64,000 nt of DNA from Onishia taeanensis (GCF_900100755.1 NZ_FNCI01000006.1:1-64000); one strand, 5' to 3'; shown: positions 1 to 8,949, counted from the first letter of the stretch. Program-made: numbers and translations. The notes: a model not told the origin generated them from the letters alone.

Positions 1-2
1 AG

Positions 3-767
3 GAGATTACCTCTACCGTGGATCACAGCGCCCAGTCTGCCCAGCAGGCCAATCAGTTGGTGCTGAGCACCGGTGAAGTGGCGCGCCGCGGCGAGACGGC
101 CATGCAGGATGTCGAGCGCACCATGGCGGATATTCACGACTCGTCCAGCAAGGTCAGCGACATCGTCACCATGATCGACTCGATCGCCTTCCAGACCAAT
201 ATTCTGGCCCTCAACGCCTCGGTAGAGGCCGCGCGTGCCGGTGAGCACGGGCGTGGCTTCGCCGTGGTCGCTGAAGAAGTACGCACCCTGGCGCAGCGCT
301 CGAGCGATGCCTCCAAGGAGATTCGTGGGCTGATCGATACCTCTGCCGCGCATACCGAATCGGGTGCCAAGCTGGTGCGCAATGCGGGAACCACCATGCA
401 GGAGATCGCCGAGAGCGTGGCCAAGGTGACGGACGTGATCGGTGAAATTTCGGCCGGCGCCAAGGAGCAGAGCACCGGTATCGGCCAGGTCAATACGGCG
501 GTTACCGAAATGGACACCATGACGCAGCAGAATGCGGCCATGGTCCAGGAGTCGACCACCACGGCGAGCCAGATGCGCGATCAAGCCGAGCAACTGCAGC
601 GGTTGCTCGATACCTTCGTGCTGGGTGGCGATGACGCCTCGTCTCACCAGTACGACGAGCCAACAGCACCTGCGCTGCCCTCGGCGTCGAGCCTAGCATC
701 GCGTCAACAGGCGCCCGCTCGCAGCAAGTCGGCGGCCCATGCCGAGGAAGAGTGGGAAGCTTTCTGA
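3..767 (+). CDS. Methyl-accepting chemotaxis protein, C-terminal part (5' truncated by window edge)
   Basis: The reading frame is open from the first bases, so the N-terminal sensor part lies outside the window. What remains is the cytoplasmic coiled-coil signalling domain that couples receptors to CheA/CheW. The hairpin tip is intact: it contains the near-universal [20 protein letters not shown] segment about one third into the visible part, followed by LAQRS. The C-terminus ends in EEEWEAF after a Pro/Ala/Ser-rich linker. EWEAF resembles the xWxxF pentapeptide that tethers CheR and CheB in high-abundance receptors, so this receptor probably undergoes methylation-dependent adaptation. The ligand cannot be inferred. 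A good intrinsic terminator follows, and the next gene runs in the opposite direction. Confidence 0.95.
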   Translation, partial: EITSTVDHSAQSAQQANQLVLSTGEVARRGETAMQDVERTMADIHDSSSKVSDIVTMIDSIAFQTNILALNASVEAARAGEHGRGFAVVAEEVRTLAQRSSDASKEIRGLIDTSAAHTESGAKLVRNAGTTMQEIAESVAKVTDVIGEISAGAKEQSTGIGQVNTAVTEMDTMTQQNAAMVQESTTTASQMRDQAEQLQRLLDTFVLGGDDASSHQYDEPTAPALPSASSLASRQQAPARSKSAAHAEEEWEAF

Positions 768-830
768 CGGTACGGCTCCGGCCAGCGGTGGTCGGTGGCT
801 AACGAAATAGATCGAACGCCTCAGTTGATT

Positions 831-866
831 GGTCGAAGGAGTGCCCCGCTTCTTCGACCTTTTTTA
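831..866 (+). terminator. Rho-independent terminator after the chemoreceptor gene
   Basis: GGTCGAAG (831-838) pairs perfectly with CTTCGACC (852-859). The pairing can be extended by a G-T and an A-T pair. The hairpin is followed directly by six T residues (860-865). It lies about 65 bp after the stop codon at 767. The opposite orientation lacks a T tract, so it serves the plus-strand gene; the convergent LysR gene ends at 887 with no clear terminator of its own. Confidence 0.85.
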
Positions 867-886
867 TGTTCCCAGCACCTTGCCTG

Positions 887-1831
887 TCAGAGGACGCAGC
901 CGTTAGTGAGTGCCTCGCGCAGAAACTCGCGAAATACCCGCACCCTCGCCGGTGCTTGAAGCCCAGATAGCGTGATGGCATAGAGCCTTGCCTGCGTGAC
1001 GCTATGGTCCGGCAGGACGGGCACTAGTTTGTGCTCATCGACGAGAGGCTGAGCGATCAGGTCGGGCAGCACGCCGACACCCCCACCCGCGGCCAGCAGT
1101 CGGGCGAGACTGGCGTAGTCGGTCGTACGCAAGCGAGGCTGCACGTTGACTTCGCTTCGCTTACCGCGTCGGTCGGTGAGCACCAATGGCGTGGGGCCCT
1201 CCAGGCCGCGGCGAATCGCCAGCGCGTGATGCTGCAGATCGCCAGGATCTGCCGGTGTGCCGTGCCTTTCCAGGTAGCCGGGGGCCGCATAGAGGCGCAT
1301 GCAGAAGTCGGCGATGCCAGAGGCACGGTAGTTCATATCGGGCAGGTCGTCGGCGCTGGCGCGCAGTGCCAGGTCGATGCGGTTGGCGGCCAGGTCCAGC
1401 GGCGTATCGGTCATCAAGAGTTCGATGCGTATCTGCGGGTGGCGCTCCTGGAAGGCCACTACCAGGCTAGGCAACAGGTCGATGCCCATATCGACCGGTG
1501 CGGTGACGCGCAGGTTGCCTTCTGGCACCGAGCGCGACGCGCGGGCGCTTTCGGTGGCATCTCCCAACAGCTGCAGCGCCTCCCGGGCCTTGGCATGGAA
1601 CAAGAGCCCCTCTTCGGTAGCCGATACCGCCCGCGGGGTGCGGGCCAGAAGCGCTGCACCGAGCCGGCCCTCCAGGCGTGAAATGCGCCGACTGACGCCG
1701 CCTTTGGTTTCATCGAGCTCCCGAGCCGCCGCGGAGATGGAGCCAAACTCCACTACGGCACAGAACGCGCGGATGTCCTCAATGGCGCCGCCCAGCGTGA
1801 CACTGTTCAGGGTTTCCAATTCATCAACCAT
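887..1831 (-). CDS. LysR-family transcriptional regulator
   Basis: This is a DNA-binding one-component regulator. An N-terminal winged helix-turn-helix (AVVEFGSISAAARELDETKG, then VSRRISRLE and LGAALLARTPR) precedes a periplasmic-binding-like effector domain (LRVTAPVDMG through VGVLPDLIAQPLV). I place the start at 1831, giving 314 residues. An in-frame ATG at 1888 would add 19 residues ahead of the wing-helix that family members normally lack. The gene is divergent from the DoxX gene at 1993, and the shared gap holds an inverted repeat suited to LysR binding, so it may control that gene. Lys-Gly-Gly replaces the usual Ser-Gln-Pro/Ser in the recognition helix. The effector is unknown. Confidence 0.9.
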   Translation of the reverse strand: MVDELETLNSVTLGGAIEDIRAFCAVVEFGSISAAARELDETKGGVSRRISRLEGRLGAALLARTPRAVSATEEGLLFHAKAREALQLLGDATESARASRSVPEGNLRVTAPVDMGIDLLPSLVVAFQERHPQIRIELLMTDTPLDLAANRIDLALRASADDLPDMNYRASGIADFCMRLYAAPGYLERHGTPADPGDLQHHALAIRRGLEGPTPLVLTDRRGKRSEVNVQPRLRTTDYASLARLLAAGGGVGVLPDLIAQPLVDEHKLVPVLPDHSVTQARLYAITLSGLQAPARVRVFREFLREALTNGCVL

Positions 1832-1908
1832 GCGTTGCCATTCCGCTATCTCCCGAAAAACCGGAAACCCCAATATGCTGTCTTCCATCCACAGGGCGCA
1901 AGCGCCTG

Positions 1909-1936
1909 TTGCGATCCACTAGCTTTTGCATCGCAA
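1909..1936. promoter_or_regulatory. Candidate LysR operator between the divergent LysR and DoxX genes
   Basis: A perfect 7-bp inverted repeat, TTGCGAT (1909-1915) and ATCGCAA (1930-1936), is separated by 14 bp. A shorter nested repeat TTGC-ATC-GCAA (1926-1936) and another TTGCAA (1946-1951) follow. LysR proteins usually bind T-N11-A-type dyads in the gap between divergent genes, which fits the position. Assignment to the adjacent regulator is inference. Confidence 0.4.
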
Positions 1937-1992
1937 CGCCAGACGTTGCAAGTCACAGGCGCTACGACCACAGACGATTCGAGGACACGCTC

Positions 1993-2463
1993 ATGAGCCA
2001 GAATACCGATACCGCCGTTTCCACTGCCACCCCCGGTCCGGCGATCTTCCAGCGCCTGTCGGTGCTGTCCTATCCGCTGATTCGCGTGACCGCGGGCTTG
2101 CTGCTGATGCCTCACGGCGCCCAGAAGCTGTTTGGCTGGTTTGGCGGCTATGGTCTCGAAGCGACCGGTCAGTTCTTCGCCGACAGTCTCGGTATGACGC
2201 CCGGCGTGCTGTTTGCGCTAATGGCGGGCCTGGTCGAGTTCTTCGGAGGTCTAGCCTTGGTGCTTGGTCTGCTGACACGCCCTGCGGCACTGGGCGTGAT
2301 GGTGCTGATGGGCGTCGCGCTGAGCGTGCATATTCCCAACGGTTTCTTCTGGACCAACGGGGGGCTCGAGTATCCGCTGATGTGGGGACTGGTGGCCTTG
2401 GGTATCTTCCTGCGCGGCGGTGATCGCTTCTCGCTGGATGCCAAGCTTGGCCTCAAGATCTAA
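1993..2463 (+). CDS. DoxX family membrane protein
   Basis: The protein has 156 residues and about four hydrophobic membrane segments, as in the DoxX/YphA family. Typical features are the first helix (YPLIRVTAGLLLMPHGAQKLFGWFGG), a second around LVEFFGGLALVLGLLTRPAALG, and the NGFFWTNGGLEYPLMW segment before the last helix. The ATG at 1993 is chosen because GAGGA lies 8-12 bp upstream and the N-terminal region is short and polar; a GTG further upstream would add a non-conserved extension. DoxX proteins are linked to redox or sulfur metabolism in some organisms, but the biochemical role of this subfamily is not settled. It is divergent from the LysR gene. Confidence 0.9.
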   Translation: MSQNTDTAVSTATPGPAIFQRLSVLSYPLIRVTAGLLLMPHGAQKLFGWFGGYGLEATGQFFADSLGMTPGVLFALMAGLVEFFGGLALVLGLLTRPAALGVMVLMGVALSVHIPNGFFWTNGGLEYPLMWGLVALGIFLRGGDRFSLDAKLGLKI

Positions 2464-2529
2464 GCCGTCATCCTGAGTGACCCCTTATCTTGGGCTTCAC
2501 CCCCGACTACTTCATCCTTACTACTTCGC

Positions 2530-2568
2530 GCCGGCTTGAAAAAGCCGGCTGGCGGCAATGTTGCCGCC
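2530..2568 (+). other. Two adjacent perfect hairpins just upstream of the dioxygenase gene
   Basis: GCCGGCTT (2530-2537) pairs with AAGCCGGC (2542-2549) around a GAAA tetraloop (2538-2541). Two bases later GGCGGCAA (2551-2558) pairs with TTGCCGCC (2561-2568). Neither hairpin is followed by a T tract, and the second ends 10 bp before the GGAGG ribosome binding site (2578-2582). They could stabilise the DoxX mRNA end or modulate translation of the next gene. Confidence 0.5.
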
Positions 2569-2590
2569 CTCGCGTCTCGGAGGTTCGACC

Positions 2591-3412
2591 ATGTCTTATC
2601 GCGCTGCTGCTACTTCCTTGCCGACAGTGTTTCTGCCCCATGGCGCCGGGCCTTGCTTCTTCATGGATTGGCAGCCGGCCGGGCTTTGGGATCGCATGGC
2701 TGCCTGGTTGAGCGGCTTGACCAAAACGCTAGAGGAGACGCCTCGCGCGATCTTGGTGATCTCCGCGCACTGGCAGGCTGACACCTTCACCGTTAATACC
2801 CAGGCGTCGCCATCGCTTTATTTCGATTACTACGGTTTTCCCGATCACACCTATCGGCTGAGCTGGCCGGCGGCGGGTGACCCTGAGCTTGCTGCCGAGG
2901 TGCGCAAGCGGCTGACCGAGGCCGGGCTTTCCTCAAGTGAAGAGGGTCAGCGCGGGCTCGATCATGGCGTCTTCATCCCGCTCAAGCTGGTGTTCCCCGA
3001 GGCTGAGGTGCCGGTGGTACAGCTATCGTTGAAGAAGGGGCTCGACCCCGCCGAGCATCTGGCGTTGGGGCGCGCCTTGTCGCCGCTGCGCGACCAGGGC
3101 GTGCTCATCATCGGCAGCGGTATGAGCTATCACAACATGGCGCGATTGAGGCGTGGCGGTGCGGATGTCGATCCGGATTCCCGCGCCTTCGATAGCTGGC
3201 TTGCTGAGACGGTGGCGCTTCCCGACTCGGCCCGCTCTTCGCGTCTTATGAATTGGGCGTCAGCGCCTGGCGCGCGCGCCTCCCACCCGGAAGAAGAGCA
3301 CCTGCTGCCGCTGTTTGTGGTGGCAGGGGCCGGCGGTGAAGCCGCTGGCAAGAAGGTATTTGAGGATGAGGTAATGGGCAGCGTGCAGTCGGCCTTCGTT
3401 TTCGGCGCTTGA
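2591..3412 (+). CDS. Extradiol ring-cleavage dioxygenase, DODA/YgiD type (class III, LigB fold)
   Basis: The protein of 273 residues belongs to the LigB-like group that includes YgiD and plant 4,5-DOPA dioxygenase, which open catechol rings with a single metal ion. Metal-binding positions are visible: His17 in LPHG, His60 in SAHW, the DHG motif with FIPL following, and the SYHN histidine. The start ATG at 2591 has GGAGG 8 bp upstream; an upstream in-frame ATG is unsupported. The physiological substrate in bacteria is usually unknown. The first motif reads LPHGAG where many family members have GHGSP, so some substrate-pocket divergence is likely. It lies in the same direction as the DoxX gene but more than 120 bp after it. 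Confidence 0.87.
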   Translation: MSYRAAATSLPTVFLPHGAGPCFFMDWQPAGLWDRMAAWLSGLTKTLEETPRAILVISAHWQADTFTVNTQASPSLYFDYYGFPDHTYRLSWPAAGDPELAAEVRKRLTEAGLSSSEEGQRGLDHGVFIPLKLVFPEAEVPVVQLSLKKGLDPAEHLALGRALSPLRDQGVLIIGSGMSYHNMARLRRGGADVDPDSRAFDSWLAETVALPDSARSSRLMNWASAPGARASHPEEEHLLPLFVVAGAGGEAAGKKVFEDEVMGSVQSAFVFGA

Positions 3413-3614
3413 TTCGCCGTCAGAAGGGCAGGTTAAGACTGTATCCAATGTCGTCTTGGCCGGGGTGGAACCGGCGCCTAAGATAGTGTTCCGCTACCGC
3501 CCTTCGGGTCGCCATTCCGCTATAGCGGGGGCAAGGTTGCCAGGAACCGGCATTGCCAAGGAGGGCGGTCGGCGAACACTCAGGGCCAGCCAATCATGAA
3601 ATAAGGAGATACTC

Positions 3615-4223
3615 ATGCCGTTCACCCTGTGGCTGTCGCTTGCGGCAGTCTGTGCCATGGGCGCCATGTCGCCTGGGCCTAGTCTCGCGCTGGTGTTGCG
3701 CCATACCTTGGGCGGTGGTCGCCTGCCGGGCGTGGCGGCCGCGCTTGCGCATGCCATGGGCGTGGGGCTCTATGCGCTGTTGACTGTCTGGGGGCTCGGC
3801 GCCTTGATCGCCCGCCATCCGGTACTTTTCCAGGCGATTACCTGGGCCGGCGCCGCCTATCTCGCCTGGCTTGGGGTGAAGGCGCTGCGGGCCGGCCAGG
3901 CATCAGCCCTGCAGGCCAGTGGCGTGGCCACGACCCAAGTACAGGCCGCCCGCGACGGGGTGCTGGTGGCGCTTGGCAACCCCAAGCTGATCCTGTTCTT
4001 CGTCGCGCTGCTGAGTCAGTTCGTCAGCCCTGATATGAGCGCGGCGGCCAAGGCGTTGATCGTTGCCACGGCGATGATCATCGACGGTGGCTGGTACGTG
4101 CTGGTGGCGGTGGCGCTATCGCATTCTTCCGTGCTGCCCTGGCTTCAGGCCCGGGCTCACTGGCTTAACCGTGTTACCGGCGTGATCTTGCTGGGGTTGG
4201 CTGCCAGGGTGCTCATCGGGTAG
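3615..4223 (+). CDS. LysE/RhtB family amino-acid exporter
   Basis: The protein has 202 residues and about six hydrophobic helices, the normal size for the family that exports amino acids and homoserine lactone-type compounds. The characteristic first-helix region ends in GAMSPGPSLALVLRHTLGGGR, and the middle carries GNPKLILFFVALLSQFV, both typical of RhtB proteins. The start has AAGGAGA 6-7 bp upstream. The 200-bp gap before it holds nothing I can identify. No regulator is attached, and the substrate cannot be read from the sequence. Confidence 0.9.
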   Translation: MPFTLWLSLAAVCAMGAMSPGPSLALVLRHTLGGGRLPGVAAALAHAMGVGLYALLTVWGLGALIARHPVLFQAITWAGAAYLAWLGVKALRAGQASALQASGVATTQVQAARDGVLVALGNPKLILFFVALLSQFVSPDMSAAAKALIVATAMIIDGGWYVLVAVALSHSSVLPWLQARAHWLNRVTGVILLGLAARVLIG

Positions 4224-4317
4224 CGCAGATATTTGTTCGCTATTCACCTCGTGGGCCGCATCAGTTGGGTGTATAAGTTAAGAGCTAGGCTCATTTGGCC
4301 TGCGATAACTTAATCGT

Positions 4318-5589
4318 GTGAGAGCTCTGATGCCGCTGGATACTGCGCCACTGGCCGTCGTCGTCGACAGGGATCCGGGGGTTTTGGCGGACCTGACGTC
4401 CCTGTTACGTACCTTGGGGCTCGAGACTCACCACCAGCCTACCGACCTGCGTGCATGCCTCACCGTCCTTAGGCCGCGGTTAGTGATCCTCGACCTGGAA
4501 ATCGACGGGGTAGAGGGAATCGATACCCTGCGTTATATGGCGGACGTCGGCTATCGCGGTTCGGTGCTGTTGCTCAGCGCCGTGGACCCCAAGATTATGC
4601 GGATTGCCGAGCGGGTAGGTCAGACCCTTGGCCTGGACATGCTGGATTCGTTGGGCAAGCCGTATGAGCTGAGCGCATTGAACGACAGCCTCGGTGCCAT
4701 TGGGATGCCGTCAAAGGGCGAAACTACCCGCCAGCGTGATCGAGACTGGGGCCGAGAGGAGATCACTCGTGCCCTGGTGGAGAATGAATTGGTGGTTCAT
4801 TACCAGCCGCAGTTCGATTTGACCTCTCAGACGCTCAGCGGGGTCGAAGCGCTGGTACGCTGGCAGCATCCCGACTTGGGACTGATCTGGCCGGGCCATT
4901 TCCTCAAACTGATGACCCTTGACCAAACGCGGCTGATGACTCGCCACATCGTGGCGCAGGTGGCGCGCGATTCTCAGCTCTGGGGCGTAGAAGACCAGCA
5001 GCTATCGGTTTCCATCAATGTCTCCCCCAATGAACTCCTTCACGATGATCTCGTGCCGCTGATGGATGAACTGCAGCAGTCGCTGGGGCGTCGCCTGTCG
5101 CTGGTGGTGGAAATCACCGAAAACGATGCCATGCATGACGAGCTACTCAGCAGCGAGGTGGCGGCTCGGCTGCACCTGCTGGGCATGGAACTGTCGGTCG
5201 ACGACTTCGGTGTTGGCTTCTCGTCTCTGGCACGCCTGCAGTTGTTGCCGATCAGTGAAGTGAAAATCGACCGAGGGTTCGTGCGCCACCTGCATGACAA
5301 CCCTGAGGACGCGGCCATCGTCGAAGCCGTGGCCTTGCTCGGTCAGCGACTCGGTATCCGGGTGGTGGCCGAGGGCGTCGAGACGCTAGAGAGCCTGAAG
5401 CAGCTGTCGCGCTTTGGCTGCACCCATGTTCAAGGCTATGCGCTGGCAAGGCCCATGCCGGTCGATGACCTGCTGGTGCTGATCTCGAGCCTGGGCAACG
5501 CCCAACCCGGGTCTCAGGACGCCGCTGCGTCCGAGGCCTATCCCTTCTGGGCGCCGCGTACCGCCAAGCCCGCCAAAAGCGTGCCCTGA
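4318..5589 (+). CDS. Response-regulator receiver fused to an EAL c-di-GMP phosphodiesterase
   Basis: The 423-residue protein has an N-terminal receiver domain with the acidic pocket (Asp17, Asp19), the phospho-acceptor Asp59 (VILDLEIDG) and Lys114 (GKPYE). An EAL domain follows from about residue 145 to 400. Its catalytic signature is complete: VEAL at 176-179, NVSPNE, VEITEND, the DDFGVGFSS loop, KIDRGFV, VAEGVET and QGYALARPM. It should therefore hydrolyse cyclic di-GMP to pGpG under control of phosphorylation. The start is GTG at 4318; an ATG four codons later is an alternative. No histidine kinase is adjacent, so the partner is unknown. The order REC-EAL resembles VieA/RocR-type proteins but without an output HTH. 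Confidence 0.93.
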   Translation: MRALMPLDTAPLAVVVDRDPGVLADLTSLLRTLGLETHHQPTDLRACLTVLRPRLVILDLEIDGVEGIDTLRYMADVGYRGSVLLLSAVDPKIMRIAERVGQTLGLDMLDSLGKPYELSALNDSLGAIGMPSKGETTRQRDRDWGREEITRALVENELVVHYQPQFDLTSQTLSGVEALVRWQHPDLGLIWPGHFLKLMTLDQTRLMTRHIVAQVARDSQLWGVEDQQLSVSINVSPNELLHDDLVPLMDELQQSLGRRLSLVVEITENDAMHDELLSSEVAARLHLLGMELSVDDFGVGFSSLARLQLLPISEVKIDRGFVRHLHDNPEDAAIVEAVALLGQRLGIRVVAEGVETLESLKQLSRFGCTHVQGYALARPMPVDDLLVLISSLGNAQPGSQDAAASEAYPFWAPRTAKPAKSVP

Positions 5590-5662
5590 GCGCGTCACCC
5601 CGCCTTATCCAACGACGACCTGGCCCACATCCATGGACGGCAGCAGGCGCCTTGCGTGGTGC

Positions 5663-7315
5663 CTAGGGCGTGATTCGCTCGAGGATAGCAACCAAGGGCG
5701 CATCCGCTGGAAGGACACCATAGGCCGGGCTCGGTGCCTCGCCGAGCCGTGATCGGCAGAAAGTCTCCGACACCGCTGCGGGCGCGTGGCGCAGCAGCAG
5801 GGCCGCCTGCAGGGCCTGAGCCATGCGCTGGGCCAGCCATCGAGCGCGCAGCATCAGGCTCTCCTCGGGCAGGGTCAGCGTCCGGTCGAGCTCGGCCAGG
5901 GCGCGGTCGAAGTCGGCCTGCTGGCCACGCGCCGCCTGGAGCTCGCCCATCAGCGCCTCGATGCTTTCCGGGTGGCGGGCCATCACTCGCAGCACGTCCA
6001 GGCAGATGACGTTGCCCGAGCCCTCCCAGATCGAGTTCACCGGAGCCTCCCGATAAAGCCTTGCCAGCGGCAATTCCTCTACATAGCCGATGCCGCCCAG
6101 GCACTCCATGGCCTCGGCCATGAAGCCGGGCCCGCGCTTGTTGTGCCAGTACTTGGCCAGTGTCGGTAGCAGGCGTGCCAGGGCACGGGCGTGCGCGTCG
6201 CCATTGGCGGCGCCGTCTAAGGCACGGGCGGCACCTAGGCCAAGAACCACGCCGGCCTCGACTTCCAGCGCCAGGTCGGCGATCACCATCTGCATCAGGG
6301 GCTGCTCGGCCAACGGCTTGCCGAAGGCATGGCGATGGCGGGCATGGCGCCAGGCCTCGCGCAGAGCCTGGCGCATCATGCCCACCGGGGCCACGGCGGC
6401 GTCGAGGCGGGTCTGCTGGACCATCTCCAGGATGGTAGCGATGCCGCGGCCCGGTGCGCCGATGGGCGTGGCCCAGGCGTGGCGATACTCGATCTCCGCA
6501 GAGGCGTTGGCGCGGTTGCCGCACTTGTTTTTCAGGCGCTGAATCTCGATGGGGTTGCGATGGCCATCGGGAAGAAAGCGCGGCACCAGAAAGCAGCCGA
6601 GGCCGTCCGCAGTCTGCGCCAGGGTCAAAAAGGCATCCGACATCGGCGCGCTGCAGAACCACTTGTGGCCGGTCAGCCAGGCGCCGTCCGCGTCTATCTG
6701 CGCGCTTGTGGTGTTGGCCCGCACGTCGCTGCCGCCCTGTTTCTCGGTCATCGCCATGCCCAGCGTCACCGTGGCTTTTTCATCGCTTGGGCAGGGGCGG
6801 GGATCGTAGCCCCAGGCCAGCAGCCGCGACCCCCAGTGCGCCAGCAGCCTCTCATCTTGGCGCAGCACCGGCATGGCGGCATGGGTCATGGTCAGCGGGC
6901 AGCAGATGCCGGGCTCGGCCTGGGTCAGCAGGTAGAGGGCGGCGACATGGGCCTGATGGCCGCCGCGGCCTTCCTCCTGCCAGGCCACGGCCTGCCAGCC
7001 GGGGTCGAAGGCTTCATGCATCAGCGCATGGTAGGCGGGGTGATACTCGACCTCATCCAACCGCCGCCCGTATCGATCGAAGAGCCGCAGGCTCGGCGGG
7101 TGCTGGTTGGCGGCCTCGCCCAGCGCCTGTAGCCGCTGGCTGCCCACCGCTCGGCCGAGCGGAGCCAGCCTGTCGGTGACCCAGGCGGGGGCCTCTCGCG
7201 CCAGCGCTTCGCGCAGCGGTATATCGTCGGCCAGCCAGTCCTCATCGCCGGGAACGGGCGGCTGATTGATGACCTCATGGGTAGCGACGTGTTCGCGTGG
7301 GGCGCTATCGGCCAT
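5663..7315 (-). CDS. aidB: AidB-like acyl-CoA dehydrogenase family protein
   Basis: The 550-residue flavoprotein matches the length of AidB. The N-terminal signature THEVINQPPV, followed by a DEDWLADDIPLREAL-type segment, marks the AidB subfamily. Further motifs are MTEKQGGSDVRANT in the FAD/substrate region and AMECLGGIGYVEE followed by APVNSIWEGSGNV near the C-terminal half. In E. coli AidB is part of the adaptive response to alkylating agents, binds DNA and has weak isovaleryl-CoA dehydrogenase activity. Whether this copy protects DNA or handles acyl-CoA is not decidable here. It is transcribed toward the EAL gene and is divergent from the Nudix operon. Confidence 0.9.
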   Translation of the reverse strand: MADSAPREHVATHEVINQPPVPGDEDWLADDIPLREALAREAPAWVTDRLAPLGRAVGSQRLQALGEAANQHPPSLRLFDRYGRRLDEVEYHPAYHALMHEAFDPGWQAVAWQEEGRGGHQAHVAALYLLTQAEPGICCPLTMTHAAMPVLRQDERLLAHWGSRLLAWGYDPRPCPSDEKATVTLGMAMTEKQGGSDVRANTTSAQIDADGAWLTGHKWFCSAPMSDAFLTLAQTADGLGCFLVPRFLPDGHRNPIEIQRLKNKCGNRANASAEIEYRHAWATPIGAPGRGIATILEMVQQTRLDAAVAPVGMMRQALREAWRHARHRHAFGKPLAEQPLMQMVIADLALEVEAGVVLGLGAARALDGAANGDAHARALARLLPTLAKYWHNKRGPGFMAEAMECLGGIGYVEELPLARLYREAPVNSIWEGSGNVICLDVLRVMARHPESIEALMGELQAARGQQADFDRALAELDRTLTLPEESLMLRARWLAQRMAQALQAALLLRHAPAAVSETFCRSRLGEAPSPAYGVLPADAPLVAILERITP

Positions 7316-7480
7316 GGCGGTGGGCTCCAGGCGGCATCTCGAGGCAGGCGCTGACGATAGGACTCAACCTCTTGGTCTTTTGAGCATGGTCAGCGAGCGG
7401 TGATCGGTCAAACGTCGCCAGGCTGGCCCCGGCCCGGTGGACTGGTTAGGCTACAGGGCTGATCCGATAGGGAGAGCCCG

Positions 7481-8020
7481 ATGACCGCCGATGATTCCAC
7501 GCTGCCGACGCCGGTGATCGCCGATGAACATATTCAGCTGGTCGATGCCCGCAATCGCCCCTGTGGCAGTGCCCCCCGGGCGCTGATGCGTCGCTTCCAC
7601 TTCTGGCATCGGGCCACCTATATCGTGGTGCGCAACGCCCAGGGCGAGATCTGCGTGCAGCGTCGCACCCTGATCAAGGAGGTCTTCCCCGGCGGCGACG
7701 ACTTGGCCGCCGGTGGTGTCGTCGGCGCCGGCGAGGCAGTGCACCTGGCCGCCCGCCGCGAACTCGCCGAAGAGCTTGGCATTCGCGGCCAGCCACTTCG
7801 CCCCTGTGGCGGTTTTCGCTATTCAGAAGGCGGTAACCATATCTACGGCAGTGTCTATCTGGTCGATTACGATGGGCCGCTCTGCCTGCAGCCCGAGGAA
7901 GTCGATTCAGTGCGCTGGATGCCGCTCAAGCAGGCGCTGGCCCTGGATACCGCCACGCCGGATACCCGCTGCGCCTTGGGCATGCTGCATGCGGGTGGCT
8001 GGCTCGAGGAGGCGGCATGA
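7481..8020 (+). CDS. Nudix hydrolase (YfcD-like)
   Basis: The protein of 179 residues contains an exact Nudix box at residues 79-101: G-x5-E-x7-R-E-L-A-E-E-L-G-I. It resembles E. coli YfcD and the isopentenyl-diphosphate isomerase-like branch (VDARNRPCGSAPRALMRRFHFWHRATYIVV at the N-terminus). It likely hydrolyses a nucleoside diphosphate derivative, but the substrate is unknown. The start ATG has GGGAGA upstream. Its stop codon overlaps the start of the following MoxR gene by 4 bp (ATGA), so the two are translationally coupled and probably co-transcribed with the DUF58 and transglutaminase genes. Confidence 0.92.
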   Translation: MTADDSTLPTPVIADEHIQLVDARNRPCGSAPRALMRRFHFWHRATYIVVRNAQGEICVQRRTLIKEVFPGGDDLAAGGVVGAGEAVHLAARRELAEELGIRGQPLRPCGGFRYSEGGNHIYGSVYLVDYDGPLCLQPEEVDSVRWMPLKQALALDTATPDTRCALGMLHAGGWLEEAA

Positions 8021-8946
8021 ATCAGCTCGCGCAGCGTCAGGCAAGCTTCAATGAGGTCATGGCGACGCTGTCGACGGTGGTGCGCGGCAAGCCGCGAGAG
8101 GTACGGCTCGCACTGTGCTGCCTGCTGTGTCGCGGCCACCTGCTGATCGAGGACCTGCCTGGGCTTGGCAAGACCACCCTGGCCCAGGCGCTGGCCCGGG
8201 TGACCGGGCTCGATATGCAGCGGCTGCAGTTCACCAGCGACCTGCTGCCCGCCGACGTGCTCGGCGTATCGGTATTCGACCCGGGGCAGGGGCGCTTTCA
8301 TTTTCATCCCGGGCCGGTCTTTCATGGCCTGGTGCTGGCCGACGAGGTGAACCGTGCCACGCCCAAGACCCAGAGCGCATTGCTCGAGGCCATGGAGGAA
8401 GGGCAGGTGACCGTCGAGGGCGAGACGCGAGCGCTGCCGGATCCGTTCTTCGTGATCGCCACCCAGAACCCCCAGGATCAGGCGGGTACCTTTCCGCTGC
8501 CGGAATCCCAGCTCGACCGCTTCCTGATGCGCCTGTCGCTTGGCTACCCCGACCGCCAGGCCGAGCGCGAGATTCTGCGCGGCGAAGCCGGGCGCTCGCG
8601 TCTCGATGACTTGCCGGTATTGCTCGATGCCACGACCTTGCGAGACATGCAGTCGCGCCTGGCAAGCCTGCATGTCGCCGACCCCTTGCTCGACTACGTG
8701 CAGGCGCTGGCGTCGGCCAGCCGCAGTCATCGCGACCTGCCCTGGGGGCTTTCCACCCGCGGTGTGCTGGCGCTGCTCCAGGCCGGCCGGGGCTGGGCGC
8801 TGCTCGAAGGCCGCGATCATGTCCTGCCGGAGGATATCCAGGCGGTATGGGTGCCGGTGGTCGCCCACCGCTTGAGCAGCGGCGACCGCGAGGCCGATGA
8901 ACGGGTGGCGCGCGAGCTGCTCGCCGCCGTGCCGGTGCTGGGCTAG
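8017..8946 (+). CDS. MoxR-family AAA+ ATPase
   Basis: A single AAA+ domain of 309 residues. The Walker A motif is GLGKTT (49-54), Walker B is LVLADE (105-110) followed by VNRATPKTQSALLEAMEE, and sensor-1 lies in FFVIATQNP. MoxR proteins act as chaperone-like ATPases that mature or insert cofactors into partner complexes. They are nearly always encoded beside a DUF58 protein, as here. The gene overlaps the Nudix gene by 4 bp and lies 3 bp before the DUF58 gene, so all belong to one operon. The partner complex of this particular cluster is not known. Confidence 0.95.
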   Translation: MNQLAQRQASFNEVMATLSTVVRGKPREVRLALCCLLCRGHLLIEDLPGLGKTTLAQALARVTGLDMQRLQFTSDLLPADVLGVSVFDPGQGRFHFHPGPVFHGLVLADEVNRATPKTQSALLEAMEEGQVTVEGETRALPDPFFVIATQNPQDQAGTFPLPESQLDRFLMRLSLGYPDRQAEREILRGEAGRSRLDDLPVLLDATTLRDMQSRLASLHVADPLLDYVQALASASRSHRDLPWGLSTRGVLALLQAGRGWALLEGRDHVLPEDIQAVWVPVVAHRLSSGDREADERVARELLAAVPVLG

Positions 8947-8949
8947 CCA

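Noticed and set aside
6329-7132. Plus-strand frame opposite aidB
   Set aside because: Low-complexity translation antisense to a conserved gene.
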